The notes beneath the pieces were generated by a model. It was not told the origin of the DNA. It searched no databases and saw only the letters and a list, made by a program, of their open reading frames with translations. A stretch of 64,000 nucleotides of DNA from Blasia pusilla (lineage: Eukaryota; Marchantiophyta; Marchantiopsida; Blasiales), in contig CM114271.1 in assembly GCA_050084515.1 (NCBI GenBank), forward strand, positions 44,144,001 through 44,208,000, in the 5' to 3' direction. Positions 33,916 through 46,097 of this stretch are shown here, in pieces (the stretch's first letter is position 1; each line of letters opens with the position of its first letter). The translations under genes and the position numbers were made by a program.

Positions 33916-34636
33916 TCATCTGTTCCCGGTCTCCATCACCTCCGAAGACACCTCCACATCCTCCTCCCCCATTCCGCTGTGACAGAATGGAGGAATCTCC
34001 ACCAGAGACCCACCCATTCTAGCCGCGACTCTCCCTCCATCGAAAGCCCCAAAATCCCGAACCAATTTCAAGAGTCCAGTGATCCGCTCCGCGAAAATGT
34101 AGTGCCAATTTCGCTGACCGTTATCACTGCGGCAACATCCACTCCCACACGCACCCAGATGCCGTCTTTCGCTCGCTGCGACAGTTCGATCCCCGGCCTT
34201 CCGCCCCTCACACGCCGACCTCGCTCTCAAGTCTTTCTCTGCAAGCGTAGCAGCGCAGCGAATCGGCTCCTCCTCTTCTCTCTGGTCACTGCGTCTCGAC
34301 TCTCGTATCTTGACCTTCGCTGCGGGTTCGAACGGGGGAACTATTCTCGCCTGCCCGTCATTGCCGTGAAATGTGGAGGTCTGTCGTTCTCCGCCCGCCT
34401 GCCCTCCTTTCTCCTTTCGCAGTCAACGACTTACTCACTCGTCGCTAGCCGGAGACGTTTGTCCCGTTGGCGGCTCCTCGTCGTTACCCGGGCAGACTTT
34501 CACTCATCCGGACTCCGGAGGTCTTTTTATCTACTAGGGCTCCTAAATTCCGGGTACGGTCGGGTTTGGAGGGCCCCTGTTATGGATAATCCCCGTTCGG
34601 GGCGTTTCTCCACCTACATCCGAAATCGTCCACTCG
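33916..34636. promoter_or_regulatory. CpG-rich 5' flank of DRM, likely promoter
   Basis: The segment is CpG-dense compared with neighbours and lies directly upstream of the DRM first exon. A plus-strand frame of 316 codons (33706-34656) crosses it and the first exon in antisense. It is rich in Ser, Arg and Pro and probably reflects composition. No TATA box is evident. Confidence 0.45.
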
Positions 34637-34647
34637 GGAGAATTGAG
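34637..34647. repeat. LINE target-site duplication, 3' side
   Basis: GGAGAATTGAG, identical to 36781-36791 on the other side of the LINE. Confidence 0.85.
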
Positions 34648-36780
34648 AAGGAATAAAATATATGTAGAAAAAGGATGGGAAACCCATCACGATACAAAAG
34701 AGGGGGCATGGACAGCCAAAAAATAGACCTCAAGAGACTTTTCCCTAACGACCAAAGACAATATCAGCAACACCTAGAGAATTATGACTACTACTAAGTG
34801 GGCCTCTAGCATTGGAGTCTCCAACCGCCTGAGCCCGCCGAAGAAGCCCATTTGCCTGGGCGCGCTGCAAAGCTATGGAGACCTGTTGCCTACAATAAAG
34901 TATCGTAGTGGCTAAGGATAACCCATTTCTCGACTGGAGATGATGGGCGCAATCCGTAAGGAACGAGTCAAACCTCTCCCCCATCGCCTCGTACATCTCA
35001 ATGGCTAGGGGGATAAATCGATATCCGTCATGAAGTCGACTATAAATGTGGGTCTTCTTGATCGCCGCCGCCGCCACTCCTTGTAGCGATCTCCCTTGTG
35101 CTACCACTTGGGCTCGCACCGCCTCCCGCGTAGGATCCGTCACCACAACATCCGCTACCATCACCTCAGACTCCCTTGTCATGTAGAGATCATCACGGAT
35201 AAGGGAATCCCGCATGGGGTAGTGCCTCTCTCTTTGTACATGGAATCCACTCTCCCGAGCAATAGAGAACATAATATCCCGCACTGCATCGTGAGTGGCT
35301 ATCCTCTCACCCCCAACTGGACACCGTGGCAAATGCACACCAAGTGGATCCAGACTCCGGCGACACTCGCAATGTGTCGAACCAACACCATTTGTTGGGG
35401 CAGGCCCAGTCAAAACCTCATCGCTGTAGTGTAGGTAAGTGGTGCGATGCGGAAAGCCGGGATGAGGGGACGAGCCCCCACCCATGAGCCTGCCCCCTTT
35501 CCGGAGCAAGAGCGAATACGGGCCCGAACCTCCATGGGGATATTCCTGTCCGACGTAGCAACTCTAAACAATGCATCAAAGTGGGCTTCCATCAAAGAAG
35601 ATTGGAGCCCAGACTGTCCGGTGGTAACTAGGGAAGAGAAAGCGGGAAGAATTGCTCTAGCCTCAACAAGAAGGGAGTCTCTACAAGCTGTGAGTGAAGA
35701 CTGAAGTGGGAAAAGACCATCCTCAACCTGGGAAACGTACTGTAAAAGTAGCGGTCTATCCCTAACAAAAAATCGGGAGCAAAGGAGGGGTGCTACAGTG
35801 GCCCAACTCCCTAAAAAGGCTGAAGACGCCACTAACTCAGTCGCTATGAGACCTACTCCACCAAAGGCAATCGGCCAAGAAGCTTGTCTACGAGCTAACT
35901 CCCCCGCGGGGCGCACTCTAATGAGCCGGGTCATAGAAGATCCCCAAACGCCTGCATAATCTTTCTATCAAAGGATCTATACAAGGAAGAAATATGGCTA
36001 GCCGCCCACACGGTCCTACACAGATAACCATGTCTACGGGAAAAACATAACGAGAGGATTCCATAAGCTACTTGAGGGTCACCAATCCTCGTGAGATCGT
36101 CGACATGAAGAAGATCCTCGGTAAGAGCCGCCGCCACAAAACTCGATACAAAGCCCTGGCTCCCGAGTGGGACTCCCAAGACGCGAAGCCCTACAGCAGG
36201 TGTCAAAAAACCGTCGGGTAAATGAATAACCGTTGACAAGCCTAATGAAGACCAAGCCTTGCACTTTCCCACCTTCACCGCAAGGCCGACGTGTGCCAAC
36301 TGTGCTGAAAAGTGCTGAAATGCAGGAACAACCAAGTCTCCAGGGCCAACAATGTGAGTATCATCTGCCAATGAAGGGAAAATACAACCCGGGAAAGCCT
36401 CCACTATAGAAAGAACCGCTCGATAATGAGCCAAAGCAAACAATGCACCACCCAAGGGATCACCCTGACTCGTCCCAGTAGTAGACTCCAAGACCGTGAC
36501 CTCCTCCTTGAACCTACCGTGGTGAAAATAGAGAGTCGAGGGGGCCCCATAAAAAGCATGCATGAAGGGAATCAGACTCGCTATGGGACCCCCTGCGTCT
36601 CTCAGCTCCGTGAAGATAGCTCCGTGAATGCCCGAGACATTGAGTTAAAGGCGTTCTCCACATCAACTTGGAGAACCACCCACTCGGGATGTATATCTAA
36701 ACAAGCCCTCAAACCTAAGGCTACAGCCTCACAACCGGCTGGCGTGGCAACTCCGAACTGGTGCGGACTAAGATGTGACT
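34648..36780 (-). pseudogene. 5'-truncated LINE: reverse transcriptase, CCHC and R2-like nuclease region
   Basis: The reverse-strand ORF begins abruptly inside RT (HQFGVATPAGCEAVALGL, near 36760) and continues with VLQVDVENAFNS, TSQGDPLGGALFALAHYRA and the catalytic LADDTHIVG at about 36370. Two frameshifts lead through 35934-35410 to 35509-34745. The C-terminus has CECRRSLDPLGVHLPRC, then ERIATHDAVRD and MVADVVVTDP, an arrangement resembling the zinc knuckle plus restriction-like endonuclease of R2-type elements. The endonuclease call is inference. Flanked by an 11-bp duplication, with the 3' end at 34648. Inserted about 0.7 kb upstream of DRM. Confidence 0.85.
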
Positions 36781-36791
36781 GGAGAATTGAG
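36781..36791. repeat. LINE target-site duplication, 5' side
   Basis: GGAGAATTGAG, identical to 34637-34647. It marks the 5' truncation point of the LINE copy. Confidence 0.85.
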
Positions 36792-36800
36792 TAGCCCTAG

Positions 36801-37063
36801 TAGGGGTGTCATCCGGGGTTTTAGGTTTCCCCGGAACTCTCTATTCGGGGACCGGTAGGATCCCAAATGGGTAGGTCTCGAGGTACCTCTTTGGCGTTCC
36901 CGTGGAGTGTCTTTCCTCTATGTTTTGATTTCTTCCCGGGGACCCCATGGAATTAGGGTGTTGTAAAGCTCCCGCCCCCTTTCTTATGGAAGTAGCGGAT
37001 GCCTTTCCGGGCTTGACCCCCTAATCCAGACGATTCCGGATAGCCGCTAAAATGACACCCCTA
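36801..37063. mobile_element. MITE with TA-flanked terminal inverted repeats
   Basis: GGGGTGTCAT after TA (36801-36812) is mirrored by ATGACACCCC followed by TA (37052-37063). The element is about 260 bp with no ORF. TA duplication is typical of Tc1/Mariner-type MITEs. The ends are not the canonical Stowaway sequence. Confidence 0.65.
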
Positions 37064-38879
37064 ATATTTCTTTAATGTATTATCTCCCGTAACGGTTTAC
37101 TTTATTTGAATTAGGTTCGGATTTAGTATATGCCACCCACAATTTAGGGCCGGATTCTATGGATGGCCACGAGAGTAGTCAAATTTCCCTAATTAAATGG
37201 GATATTTTGTGCATCCAAAAGTATTTTTATCTTCATTAATTTTGCAATTTTTCCATAATTTTCTAATTATAATTATATTTTATATTAATTTTGATGGGTT
37301 TCTGTCAAAAAAATAATTTTTCCACGTTCTTTTTCCACACATTAGTAATTATTTATGCGATATGATTTTTTAATTTATTCATATAATATACTATACTAAT
37401 TGTTAAGTTAACATAATGATATTAATGCCATTTGGGTTGAGCATTTACATAAAGTCTTACATATTACGACATACAAAGGGTATTACAATTCAAAGGTAAT
37501 CAATACAAACATGTATGATAATAGACACTAAACCCTTAAAACGGATGTTCTAATGAAGAATAAGAATCGAATGTGTGATATGTCACCATTGTAGTGACAA
37601 ATAAGTAACGGCGGCCACCAAAGAGACTTCAATATGAACCCTCATAGGGTTGGCAAGTGACCTGGAAACCTAATCCTAAAGACATTTCCCGAATTCTATT
37701 CATCCACGTCACTTTAGGGATTCGGTGGAGCATTTTGGTGTCTCTGTAGAAAATATGTAATTTTGCACGAACCTCCAAGAGAACTGCAACTTAAGGCCTT
37801 TAAGTTGGGGCCATAAAAATAATTCTTAGGAAGCACTTTCCTTCTGCTATCGCTGGGGACAAAGCACCTACATTTTCACATGTAGCGTGACAAGACACAA
37901 GACTTTGTTATGTTTGTCCACAATGCCTTGATGAAACCTCTAGTGAGTTCAACTTGGTGAGGTTGTGGAGGTATAGTAGGTTGGCTCCACATTGGAGATA
38001 TTGAAAAAATGAGGATTATCTTATAAAAATTGCATCTTCCACAAATGAAAAAAGAAAATAGCAGATAGCCATGTTACAATATTTCACATATGCAAGCAAC
38101 CATCCACAAAATGTATCATGCACTACCTTGAGATATTATTTCTAGTCTTTAAAATCCCACTTCTATCTTTAATTGACAATATAGTCATTAATCTTGTTAC
38201 TTAGTTAAAAAATGAGTCCATATCACACTACCCAATCCCCTATTCAACACCTTACTACAGAATGGATGGATTCAAATTATAATCGCCTTTCTAATGTTCA
38301 TATATTATTAACTAATGGAAATGAAATATAATAATATAATGTTTCATAATGATTGTAGAGTTAGTTCTCTATTCGCTTTTCTTTATAACAAGAGATCCAA
38401 AGGCCTAACAAGGAGTAACCCCCATACTGTATCGTGTCGGTCATATCCAATCTCAAGTCCAAAAGCCATAAATGACTTTAAAATTTCCATACAAAGGGCC
38501 CTGGGCAAAAAAAACACACAATTTTTTTCCATAACCAAAAATAAGAAGATTCCTTTCCTTGGATACCTTATTAGTTTTATCCGCAATTCAAAGCATACCT
38601 ACAATTTAATCTAGGAAATGCCATAAACGGACTTCCTATAAGAATATGAACAAACTAATTACCAAAATCACTTATCATCACCGGCGATTCCATAAATCAA
38701 TTTCGAACGATCGTATTGATCGATTTACAAGTCTCGCTTAACATCTTATCTCACTCTCTTACGTCATAACTCCCATCATTTGAGATATCCATCAAGGCTC
38801 GTATCTAACTTCTGCAACTTACGTCTTATTTATGATACTCCGACGTGCTTTTATTTTTATGCAAGCCCACTAGAATTAT
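37064..38879. other. AT-rich decayed DNA, no gene
   Basis: A+T is high and all frames are closed except short ones such as 38315-38614 (99 codons, low complexity). No domain is recognisable. Confidence 0.5.
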
Positions 38880-39380
38880 GATGTTATGCTTTGGCGCACG
38901 TTTGGTTATGAGGGTTGCGAAAATGATATTGATGACAAGAAGGAGGACTTAAGATGGGGCTACACTAGCACCCAATCTTTTTCCTTGTAGCAACTAGAGT
39001 TAGAGGGACATAACCACCAACTATGGGACAATTGAAGACCCTTTTGATATACTATTGGTTGCATGTATGGATTCCATTGTATGTTTTAGGATAGTGTCTA
39101 GTTTTATGTGTATGGACAATGATAGCCATGTACATATAGGAAAATTATGAAGTCTCTTGAATTGGAGCAAAGAGTATCTACATGGTATATCCGGGAAGGT
39201 TAAACGTCGATGCTAGTAGGTAAATGATGACATATCAAGGGGAAGGGTATTCTAAGTGTGTAGATTGCTCTCTATTTTTTACTCTATAATTGGGTGTGGT
39301 ATCTGATTTTATAAGTGTATGAATGGTGACCACGTTCTAGGTTGCGTAACAATATGTATGCACACGACACATTACTTTAT
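38880..39380 (+). mobile_element. degenerate Gypsy 3' tail and LTR start
   Basis: GATGACAAGAAGGAGGACTTAAGATGGGGC and AACTAGAGTTAGAGGGACATAACCACCA (about 38928-39026) parallel the tail at 3747-3885 of the integrase-PHD element. The sequence then ends ATATGTATGCACACGACAC near 39350-39370, the shared LTR-end motif. It is heavily mutated. Confidence 0.5.
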
Positions 39381-40445
39381 CGTTTAACAACTTCCATGAA
39401 ATTATCCCATGTAATCTTGTTTTCATGTGGGATTCCCTCAATGATTGATTTTATGGTTTTGCCAAATTCATGTTCTTCTCAAAGGGCCTTGATTGCAGCC
39501 ACCTGAGATTTTGCTCTTTTATATTTTAGGATTGGAGGTCAGAATCTTGAAGAGGCCATATCTTTGTGGTGGAGTGTCATATCAAGTTGAAATTTGTAGG
39601 AACGTGGAGGTTAAGGAGGTGCCCTTATCCTAAAAAATTCAAGAAAAACCAAGTTACAAAGAAGAAGTTGTGTGCTATTTGAGTATCTACTCTTTTACAT
39701 TTGAGGATTGGAGGTCAGAATCTGACAGATTCTGAACATCTAGAATGTATTGAATTCCATTTCATGATGATTACTCAAGATGACATTTTGAATCTCGTAC
39801 AAGTCGTCTTACATGAATTGGAAGGGCTTTAATAAGAAATCAAGGTATAAACTTTGCCATTGAATCTTGCACACATTCGTATCAGAGAGTTAAAGGCAAC
39901 GCAAGAGGTCTTCAAGAATGTGATGAGAGATAGTTCTATTATGATGATACATCTTTCCAAATATGTTGCGGATGTTAAAGAGAAGGCATCATTGTTGGAT
40001 TCTCAACATCCACTTCTCTGAGCACCATTAATCTGATTGGCCCCCTCTTGTATGAGGAGAAGCCTAGATTGATGGTTCCGACTTAGATGTCGAAGGAGTC
40101 ATAGTAATATGACGTAGGTGGTTTCACGAGTAGCGTTACTAGGATTATCTAACCCTATATTGCATTAGGGTGCGGGGCACCCCGGAATTTTTTTTTATTA
40201 ATAGAAATAAAGAAAAATAGATAAAACCCTAGTTTCCCGAGTAGTGAAATAGTCAAAAGCCGCAGCGGTAGCGCATTCTCGTATGTCGAGTTATCTCCAT
40301 GTTCAGGTTCCATCGAAGCTCTTCTGTGAGCGCACGGACGGACTAGGCCACTTTGCATCTCTAATTTTTGTAAAGATTTCAGTGATTTCGTCACTTTCTG
40401 TTTTTCTCACAATCATCATTCGCAACAACTCCTAAAAGTTTAGGA
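39381..40445. other. no gene; degenerate repeats
   Basis: ATTTTAGGATTGGAGGTCAGAATCT near 39522 recurs near 39700 as CATTTGAGGATTGGAGGTCAGAATCT, a local duplication. A tRNA-like string at about 40257-40320 (GCAGCGGTAGCGCATTC, then GTTCAGGTTCC) could be a SINE head but does not fold as a complete tRNA. Confidence 0.35.
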
Positions 40446-40895
40446 TTGCATGAAGTTGTTGAAACTTTGGAAGTGAAAATGAAATCATATGCTGAAGCCA
40501 CAAAGGTTGCTTATATATCTTTCTTCCAAGAGCAAGAGGTATCGAAGGAAAACCAACTTGCACATTGGAAGAACATAAGAATCTCAGGATTATTAGTAAC
40601 TGAAAAGGAAGAAGGAAAGAGTCTTGTCAGCAAATTCTTGGTTGATACACTTCACATTCACAAACCGAACTTGGCTCAAGATTTTTGCATGGAAAAAAAG
40701 GGAATAAAAACTTGTGCTATTATTGTTAAGTTTGTTGATTGTTGATCAAAATCAACGTGCCATCACTATGGCTAACAAGGCCAATCTCAAAGGAAGAAGG
40801 ATATGGTCGAATCCAGTTCTTACACCTCTATAAGTTAAAGCTAGGTGGAAGGAGCTTACTAAGGTCAATGTCATATTTTTTAGGATGGATCAATG
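40446..40895 (+). pseudogene. LINE ORF1-like RNA-binding fragment
   Basis: The frame at 40446-40745 reads NIRISGLLVTEKEEGKSLVSKFL, then DTLHIHKPNLAQ and KTCAIIVKFVD. After a frameshift it continues AITMANKANLKGRRIW, NPVLTPLQVKARWKEL. This matches the RRM-to-C-terminal order of L1-type ORF1 proteins (GLP motif, V-F strand, R...K-LKG, LTP-Q). Those are nucleic-acid chaperones of the retrotransposition complex. It is on the opposite strand to the neighbouring LINE, so it belongs to another insertion. Confidence 0.6.
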
Positions 40896-40899
40896 AGTA

Positions 40900-41292
40900 G
40901 ATAGTAGAGCACCATAGATGATATTGGAGGATAGCCTCACGATATTGAGGATGAACTATTGAGGCCACGTATAACCTGAGATAGTAGGTTTCTCCTTCAT
41001 TTTGGCTTGTTTGAACCTATATAGAAAAACTTATTGTTTCAAGAAGTCATTATTATTATGAGTAGAGTTGAATTTCTACTTTCAAAAGTGGCTCTTGACC
41101 TCCTACTATAGATCAAGAGCCAAGGAGGTGACCTACGAGCATAGGTTACCATGGAAAGAGCTTGGAAGAGGGAAGGGAATATACCCAAGGAAAGAGAGCT
41201 TTGGAGCTCATTCTCTCTTTTTGAACCTCTTGGAATGAGGCAACTAAACTATGGTCCTTCTTGCCTTGTGAGTAACCCAAGCCTCTCATTAG

Positions 41293-41297
<5 letters not shown>
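40900..41297 (+). mobile_element. LTR fragment, variant A
   Basis: Matches 4085-4440: CCTGAGATAGTAGGTTTC, GATCAAGAGCCAAGGAGGTGAC, ATAGGTTACCATGGA-AGAGCTTGG and CCCAAGCCTCTCATTAGGAG. It breaks off at 41297 exactly where the (GA)n tract and LINE begin. Confidence 0.85.

Positions 41298-41333
<36 letters not shown>
41296..41333. repeat. (GA)n tract at LINE 3' flank
   Basis: A GA run of about 38 bp followed directly by (ATGA)n-type repeats (GAATGAATGAATGAATGAAT, 41332-41356), the presumed 3' tail of the LINE read from the opposite strand. Confidence 0.95.
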
Positions 41334-41339
<6 letters not shown>

Positions 41340-41449
41340 TGAATGAATGAATGAATAGATTTATTGTCCACGGGGACCCCACAAGGCCATGGGACTTAGC
41401 ATTGAGACTTAACAAAAAATTTGGAGAGAGAGCAAGCACAAGCGAGGGC

Positions 41450-43500
41450 CTAAGGGTTCCTCAAAGCCAAGTGAGTGTCCCTGGTCTTCACACAACTATG
41501 CAAGAATTTAGCAATCTGAGTCTGATTTTGCCTAGTCATGAACGGGAGGACCCTGAGAGCTCGATGAACAAAGAGATCCGAGAAGTCAAGCCTAATGTGA
41601 TCGTGAAAGGTGCAGTCGAAGAGGTAGTGATGTTCATCATCAACAAGCCCCGAGTTGCAAAATCTACAGAATTTGTCCTCCCTTTTCTTCTCTGAGAATT
41701 TTCCTTTCTCAATCTCCAGGTCAGTAGAGCCACATCTGAATCTCGCTAATGTATGACGTAACTTAGTGGGAATGGGGGCAGAGATATAGGAGGCTTGCTG
41801 CATGGACCTGCAATTGTTCATGAGGGTGTGGTAGCGCCTCATTCTTTCACCATTTTTGTGAGAGGAATTCCCCCTGCTTTCCCAAAGACGATGGTGTCGG
41901 CCCCAGTTGATGGCAATGTAATTGTTGTGTAATTTTTCAGCAAGGTCTTGGTGGGTGGTCGTAGGTAGGTCACCGATGGATATTCCCCATTTCATGAGCC
42001 ACTCCATGCAATCATAGTACCTATTTTTAGCCCCAAGGGTGGCACTACTTTTTGAAACCACGTAGGCCCTGGCGGATAGACGATTGGGATCGTCCTTGCA
42101 GATAATTTGAAGGTGTTGGAGAAATGTGATCAGATTTTTAAGAGCATGGATCTCCATTGGTACATCCCCAAACTCAGCCAATAAAATGTCGTGGGGAGTG
42201 GTTTTCCTAATGCCCAGACTTTGACGCATGAAGAGTTTCTGGGGGGCCTCAAGGCCCTGGGGCCAAGCCTTGGAGCTAGGGCCCCACACTTGAGATGCAT
42301 AGAGTGTGGTGGGATCACGAGCTTTGAAGAGATGGAGTTTCGTGGAATATGCTAGAGTTCCATTCTTCTGCAATTGGATTGTAGCAGTGTAGACCCTCAA
42401 GCTGCATTGATCTTGTCGCGACTCCCATTGGCTCTCCATTGGTTGTTGGGTTTGAGTTGCACCCCAGGTATATGTACTCACCCACAATCTCAATGATCTC
42501 CCTTCTCATTCCCTGGTGAAGGTGAAAGTGTGTGATCAGCTGCGCCGAGGGAGTGTGATCCAAAGATGATTATCTTCATTTTCAGCAAGTTGACTTCCAT
42601 GCCCGATTTGTTGCAGAAGCTTGAAAGTGCATTCAGGTAAAGTTGGAGCCCATGTGCTATTCTAGACATCAGAACTATATCATCTGCATATAGGAGTAGG
42701 GGAATGAGGCAGTGTGCTAGGTGTGGTGGATCTCCATTCAATCTAGAAAGCACCTCTTCAAGTTCGTCAATGTAGAGCCCAAACAATGTAGGTGAGAGGG
42801 GGCATCCTTGTTTGACTCGGGTGTTGGAAGATAAAGTTTCAGATCTGCCCCTCTTAGTGGCAATCTGTGCAAACACCTGAGCGTATAAGACCTTGATTGC
42901 TGTAAGTTGTTGTGGTGGGACACCCAACTCTTCAAGTCGTTTCCAAAGGAGCACCCTTGGGACTGTGTCAAAGGCCTTCTTGAAGTCTACAAAACAACAG
43001 AAAAATTTACCGGGCTTGTGACCAATTCTCGACTTGGAAGTTTCTTCAATCAGTACCCGGAGTGTGAGAAGGTGATCCAGGGTGCTATGTGAGTGTCGAA
43101 AACCTACTTGTCCTCTGGCTCGCACCTTCTTTTCTTCATTGATTGCTGATTTTCCTTTCAGAGTAGCCCATACAACTTGGCCATGAGGGAGCTCACCATG
43201 ATCGATTCAGAGTTGGATGGTATCATTGGGTCTCGACCTTGAAGAGTGGGTAGATCGTATTCATTTGCCATTTCGGTGGGAAGCCCTGTTGAAGCTGCAG
43301 TATTGAACATTCGGTGAGGGTTGGGCCAATTGCCTCACTTTAAATTTGAACATTTGAGCCTGGCACCCAGGCCATCCTCTGGTTTGTTATGTAGCCTTTT
43401 GATTCCTGATGTGACATCATCAATGGTGAAGAGGTCCGGTAGATCTTGAAGCCCATTCGACTAGGGGTCGGTGGGAGCGGCAGTGTTGGAGTGGTAAATT
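41450..43500 (-). pseudogene. LINE reverse transcriptase and C-terminal knuckle
   Basis: Reverse-strand frames 43125-42490 and 42493-41450. RT blocks seen: VGFRHSHSTLDHLLTLRVLI, FVDFKKAFDTVPR, TRVKQGCPLSPTLFGLYIDE and the catalytic LLYADDIVLMS at about 42680. After RT, a frameshift at about 42490 leads into a long C-terminal region ending with CRFCNSGLVDDEHHYLFDC, a CCHC knuckle typical of plant LINE ORF2. Upstream at 43125-43500 degraded RT block 1 is legible. The enzyme would reverse-transcribe LINE RNA at a nicked target. Confidence 0.9.
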
Positions 43501-43571
43501 TGGGTACCATATGTGGTCAAGATCTGTAGATCCTGGAGTGGAATGATGTTTTGTCTATTCCTGAGTATTCT

Positions 43572-44913
43572 TCAAAATTTGGCTGATTTGTATTTCATCT
43601 GTCCTATGAACTCTATGATCTTGCTGGCAATGTATTTGTGTTTCTTCCTACATACCAATCGTTTGTAAGTTTTCTGCAACAATCGAGTGTGTGGAGAGTG
43701 TGGATCCTCTCCGAGCCAGTGATTCAGCTCCCTGCGGACCTCTTTGCAGTCCTTGTCAAACCAGGGTTGGGAGAAGAACGTAGAAGTGGATCTAATGTGT
43801 TTGCCTCCAAACAGTTGGAAAGGTTGGACTTTTCTGCTACATTGATGTAGGATGTCATTTGAACTCGATCGTGTTCCTTTGTGGGTGAGCACTCTATCAG
43901 AGCCTTGTTGACGAGTGTGATGAGTTCATCTTTCTTTTCTTGAAGGAAAGTGTTTCGACATTTGGTCGGCAGGGTTAATTTTTCTGCAGCCTTTGGGATG
44001 GTTTTGGAGACCATGATGTCAAAGTAGAGGGGTTCATGATCAGATTCTAGAACGGGTGTGACCTGCACATTGGCAACTAGATGTGGTAGTTGATGTACTT
44101 CCCCAATCAGGTAGTCAACCACTAATATCGAGGTTTCTCTATTGGAGTCAGAGTGTCCAATGGAAGTGCGACCTCTTGACTGTGGCCACATAGCCATGCC
44201 ATTGGCGAGTACCAAACAATGTGTTGAGCAAAGTTGGAGAAATTTCTCTCCATTGGCTATTTTTTCCTTGTCCACTGAGTTGTGCTGCATGTGTGTGAAG
44301 AATACTTCTCTCGAGAGACCCATCACCGTCGAGTATCAATCCCTTCCATGTTGGTGTTGTTTGACATGTAGATTGGAGCTTGAGTGTTGGCCATTCTCCG
44401 TTGAAATCTCCTACTAGGAGGATATTTCCCTGTGCATGTGGTGCTCAATAGATGTAGAGAGAGCCTCATCAGAGAATTCTCTTTTGAGCACAGTGGGGAC
44501 TGAAGTAGCAAACAACAATGAGGAGATCTTTCGATAACCCCACTTCTTTGTTGACCTTGATCAAGAGGAAGTGTTTCTCCTCATCAATGTAGGCTATGGA
44601 GACAAAAGGTTGTAACCATGGTGCTACCAAGCATGCCAGCCACCATGTCCTTTGCTTTTCTTTGTTTGTGAGTGGGTTGTGGGTAGCAAAAACTTGGAAG
44701 TCCTGTGTGTTGGGAAATGTGGTTGGAATCATGTTCATGTGTTTCAGACAAAAAAGATAAAGTCGATTTTGTGCCCAGATATGTAATGCCATTGCCTCTC
44801 GAAGAATGATCCTCCACAATTGTGAAAATCGCTTGAATGGATGGGTTGGTAATATCCTTCCCATCCTCCATTCCCCTATAGGAGGTCTTGTCATGGAGGT
44901 TTGTCACCTCCAA
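43572..44913 (-). pseudogene. LINE endonuclease (exonuclease/endonuclease/phosphatase fold), broken
   Basis: Reverse-strand pieces in three frames. SETHEHDS at about 44745 is the E-T-H catalytic box. VGDFNGEWP near 44400 is the D-x-N box. TSIGHSDSNRETSILVVDYL then LESDHEPLYFDI at about 44160-44030 are the terminal S-D-H box. These nucleases nick target DNA to prime reverse transcription. Frameshifts near 44460 and 44330 break it. Confidence 0.8.
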
Positions 44914-45050
44914 GTCCTGGTTTCGAGTTGTAGAATTGCTAATTCCTGGTTGGAATCAAGTTTTCGCTCATTGCCCCTCCTATTTGTCGTGTTGGTCTTT
45001 GCATTTTTGTTTCTCCTAGGTATTGGTGTCGTGGCCTTTCCTTCCCGAGT

Positions 45051-46097
45051 TCACTCCAAAGATCGTTGTTGCGGGCAGCGGAACCTTCTCCCTTTCAATA
45101 GGGAGTCTTTGCTCTTTGCTTGGTGGTGGATGTGGGAAGATACGGATAGCAGATCCGTATCTTCCCAAATATCTTTCAAGACCTTTTTATCGGAGGATGG
45201 ATCGCTGGTCCCGTTGTGAGGGATCAAATTGTACCAACATTGGTCTTTGGTTGGTCCCCTATTCCTTTCCCAAGTCTGATCCTGTGAAGGTGATTTGTTG
45301 GTGTAACCCGAGAGTTGTGAAGACCTTCTCTTGCAAAACTGAATTCTGATCTTCTTCCTTGAAAAGTGCAGTCCCATGATAACTAAATTGAGTTCTCTGG
45401 TTTTCCTATCCTGGATTTCTAGGACCCTATCTCGCTTCCTCCTTTGCTACCTCTTTGGCTACCTGTGTTGCAACCTCCGTGATTTGTGTTGTGGTCGTGT
45501 GCTTGCCCACTACTTGATCCACGTTCTAACAGATTTGTGGTGTTCCCGATTACACGGTACTCTTGCATTGCTTTCCCAAGGTGAGTGTTATCCTCTTTGA
45601 AGCGGAAGCTAAGTCCTTCTTCAATTGCATGTTTTCAACCCTCAAAGCGACCGGCTCTAATTCCGAGTTGTCTTCGAGCCGTCCATTCGAGGAGGTTCGA
45701 TTCCTTGTTGGTCATCCATCGCCTGCTCTTCTTTTCTTTGCTGCATCATTGTATTCCATGCCAACATCTGGTTGGCCTGAAAGCTTTCCCATTTTCCTTC
45801 TAGTTCAGAGAACCGTCTGGTGATGGATGCCACTTCCGGATATGGTATAATCTCTGTTGAATGTGTGACAGCTGCATGGAGTCGTTCCTTGTCACACTCC
45901 CTCATTTTTTTCTTGACATAGTGGCAAGAGTTTGGTGCGATCAATCTCTGTGAGCCATTTGATCTGACGGATCGTCCACTGTCCTTGCTCTTTGTTTGCT
46001 TGTGGGAAAGATCCTCAACACTGGTCGTGTCTTGGACCTCCTCCGCTAAGGTTTCTAACGCTGGTTGTTCTATGGTAGTCATGGGTGCAGTGTTCAC
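45051..46097 (-). pseudogene. probable LINE ORF1 or N-terminal region
   Basis: Reverse-strand frame 46097-45657 (MNTAPMTTIEQ start; EVASITRRFSELEGKWESFQ helical part) and frame 45377-45051. The position, between the 5' UTR repeats and the endonuclease, fits ORF1. No RRM or zinc knuckle is clearly readable, so function is inferred from place only. Confidence 0.4.

Larger units (their letters stand above)
34531..36803. mobile_element. small palindromic element interrupted by a LINE
   Basis: CTACTAGGGCT at 34531-34541 is the exact reverse complement of AGCCCTAGTAG at 36793-36803. Removing the LINE (34648-36791 with one target copy) leaves a roughly 130-bp element with 11-bp terminal inverted repeats, a possible MITE. 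Its right end overlaps the start of the next element. Confidence 0.45.

Noticed and set aside
33706-34656. 316-codon plus-strand ORF overlapping the DRM 5' end
   Set aside because: It is antisense to the DRM first exon and promoter, in a CpG-rich low-stop region. Ser/Arg/Pro-rich composition and no domain; most likely chance.
40257-40330. tRNA-like string
   Set aside because: It resembles the D-arm and T-loop of a tRNA but lacks a pairable acceptor stem and a plausible anticodon arm. At most a SINE relic.
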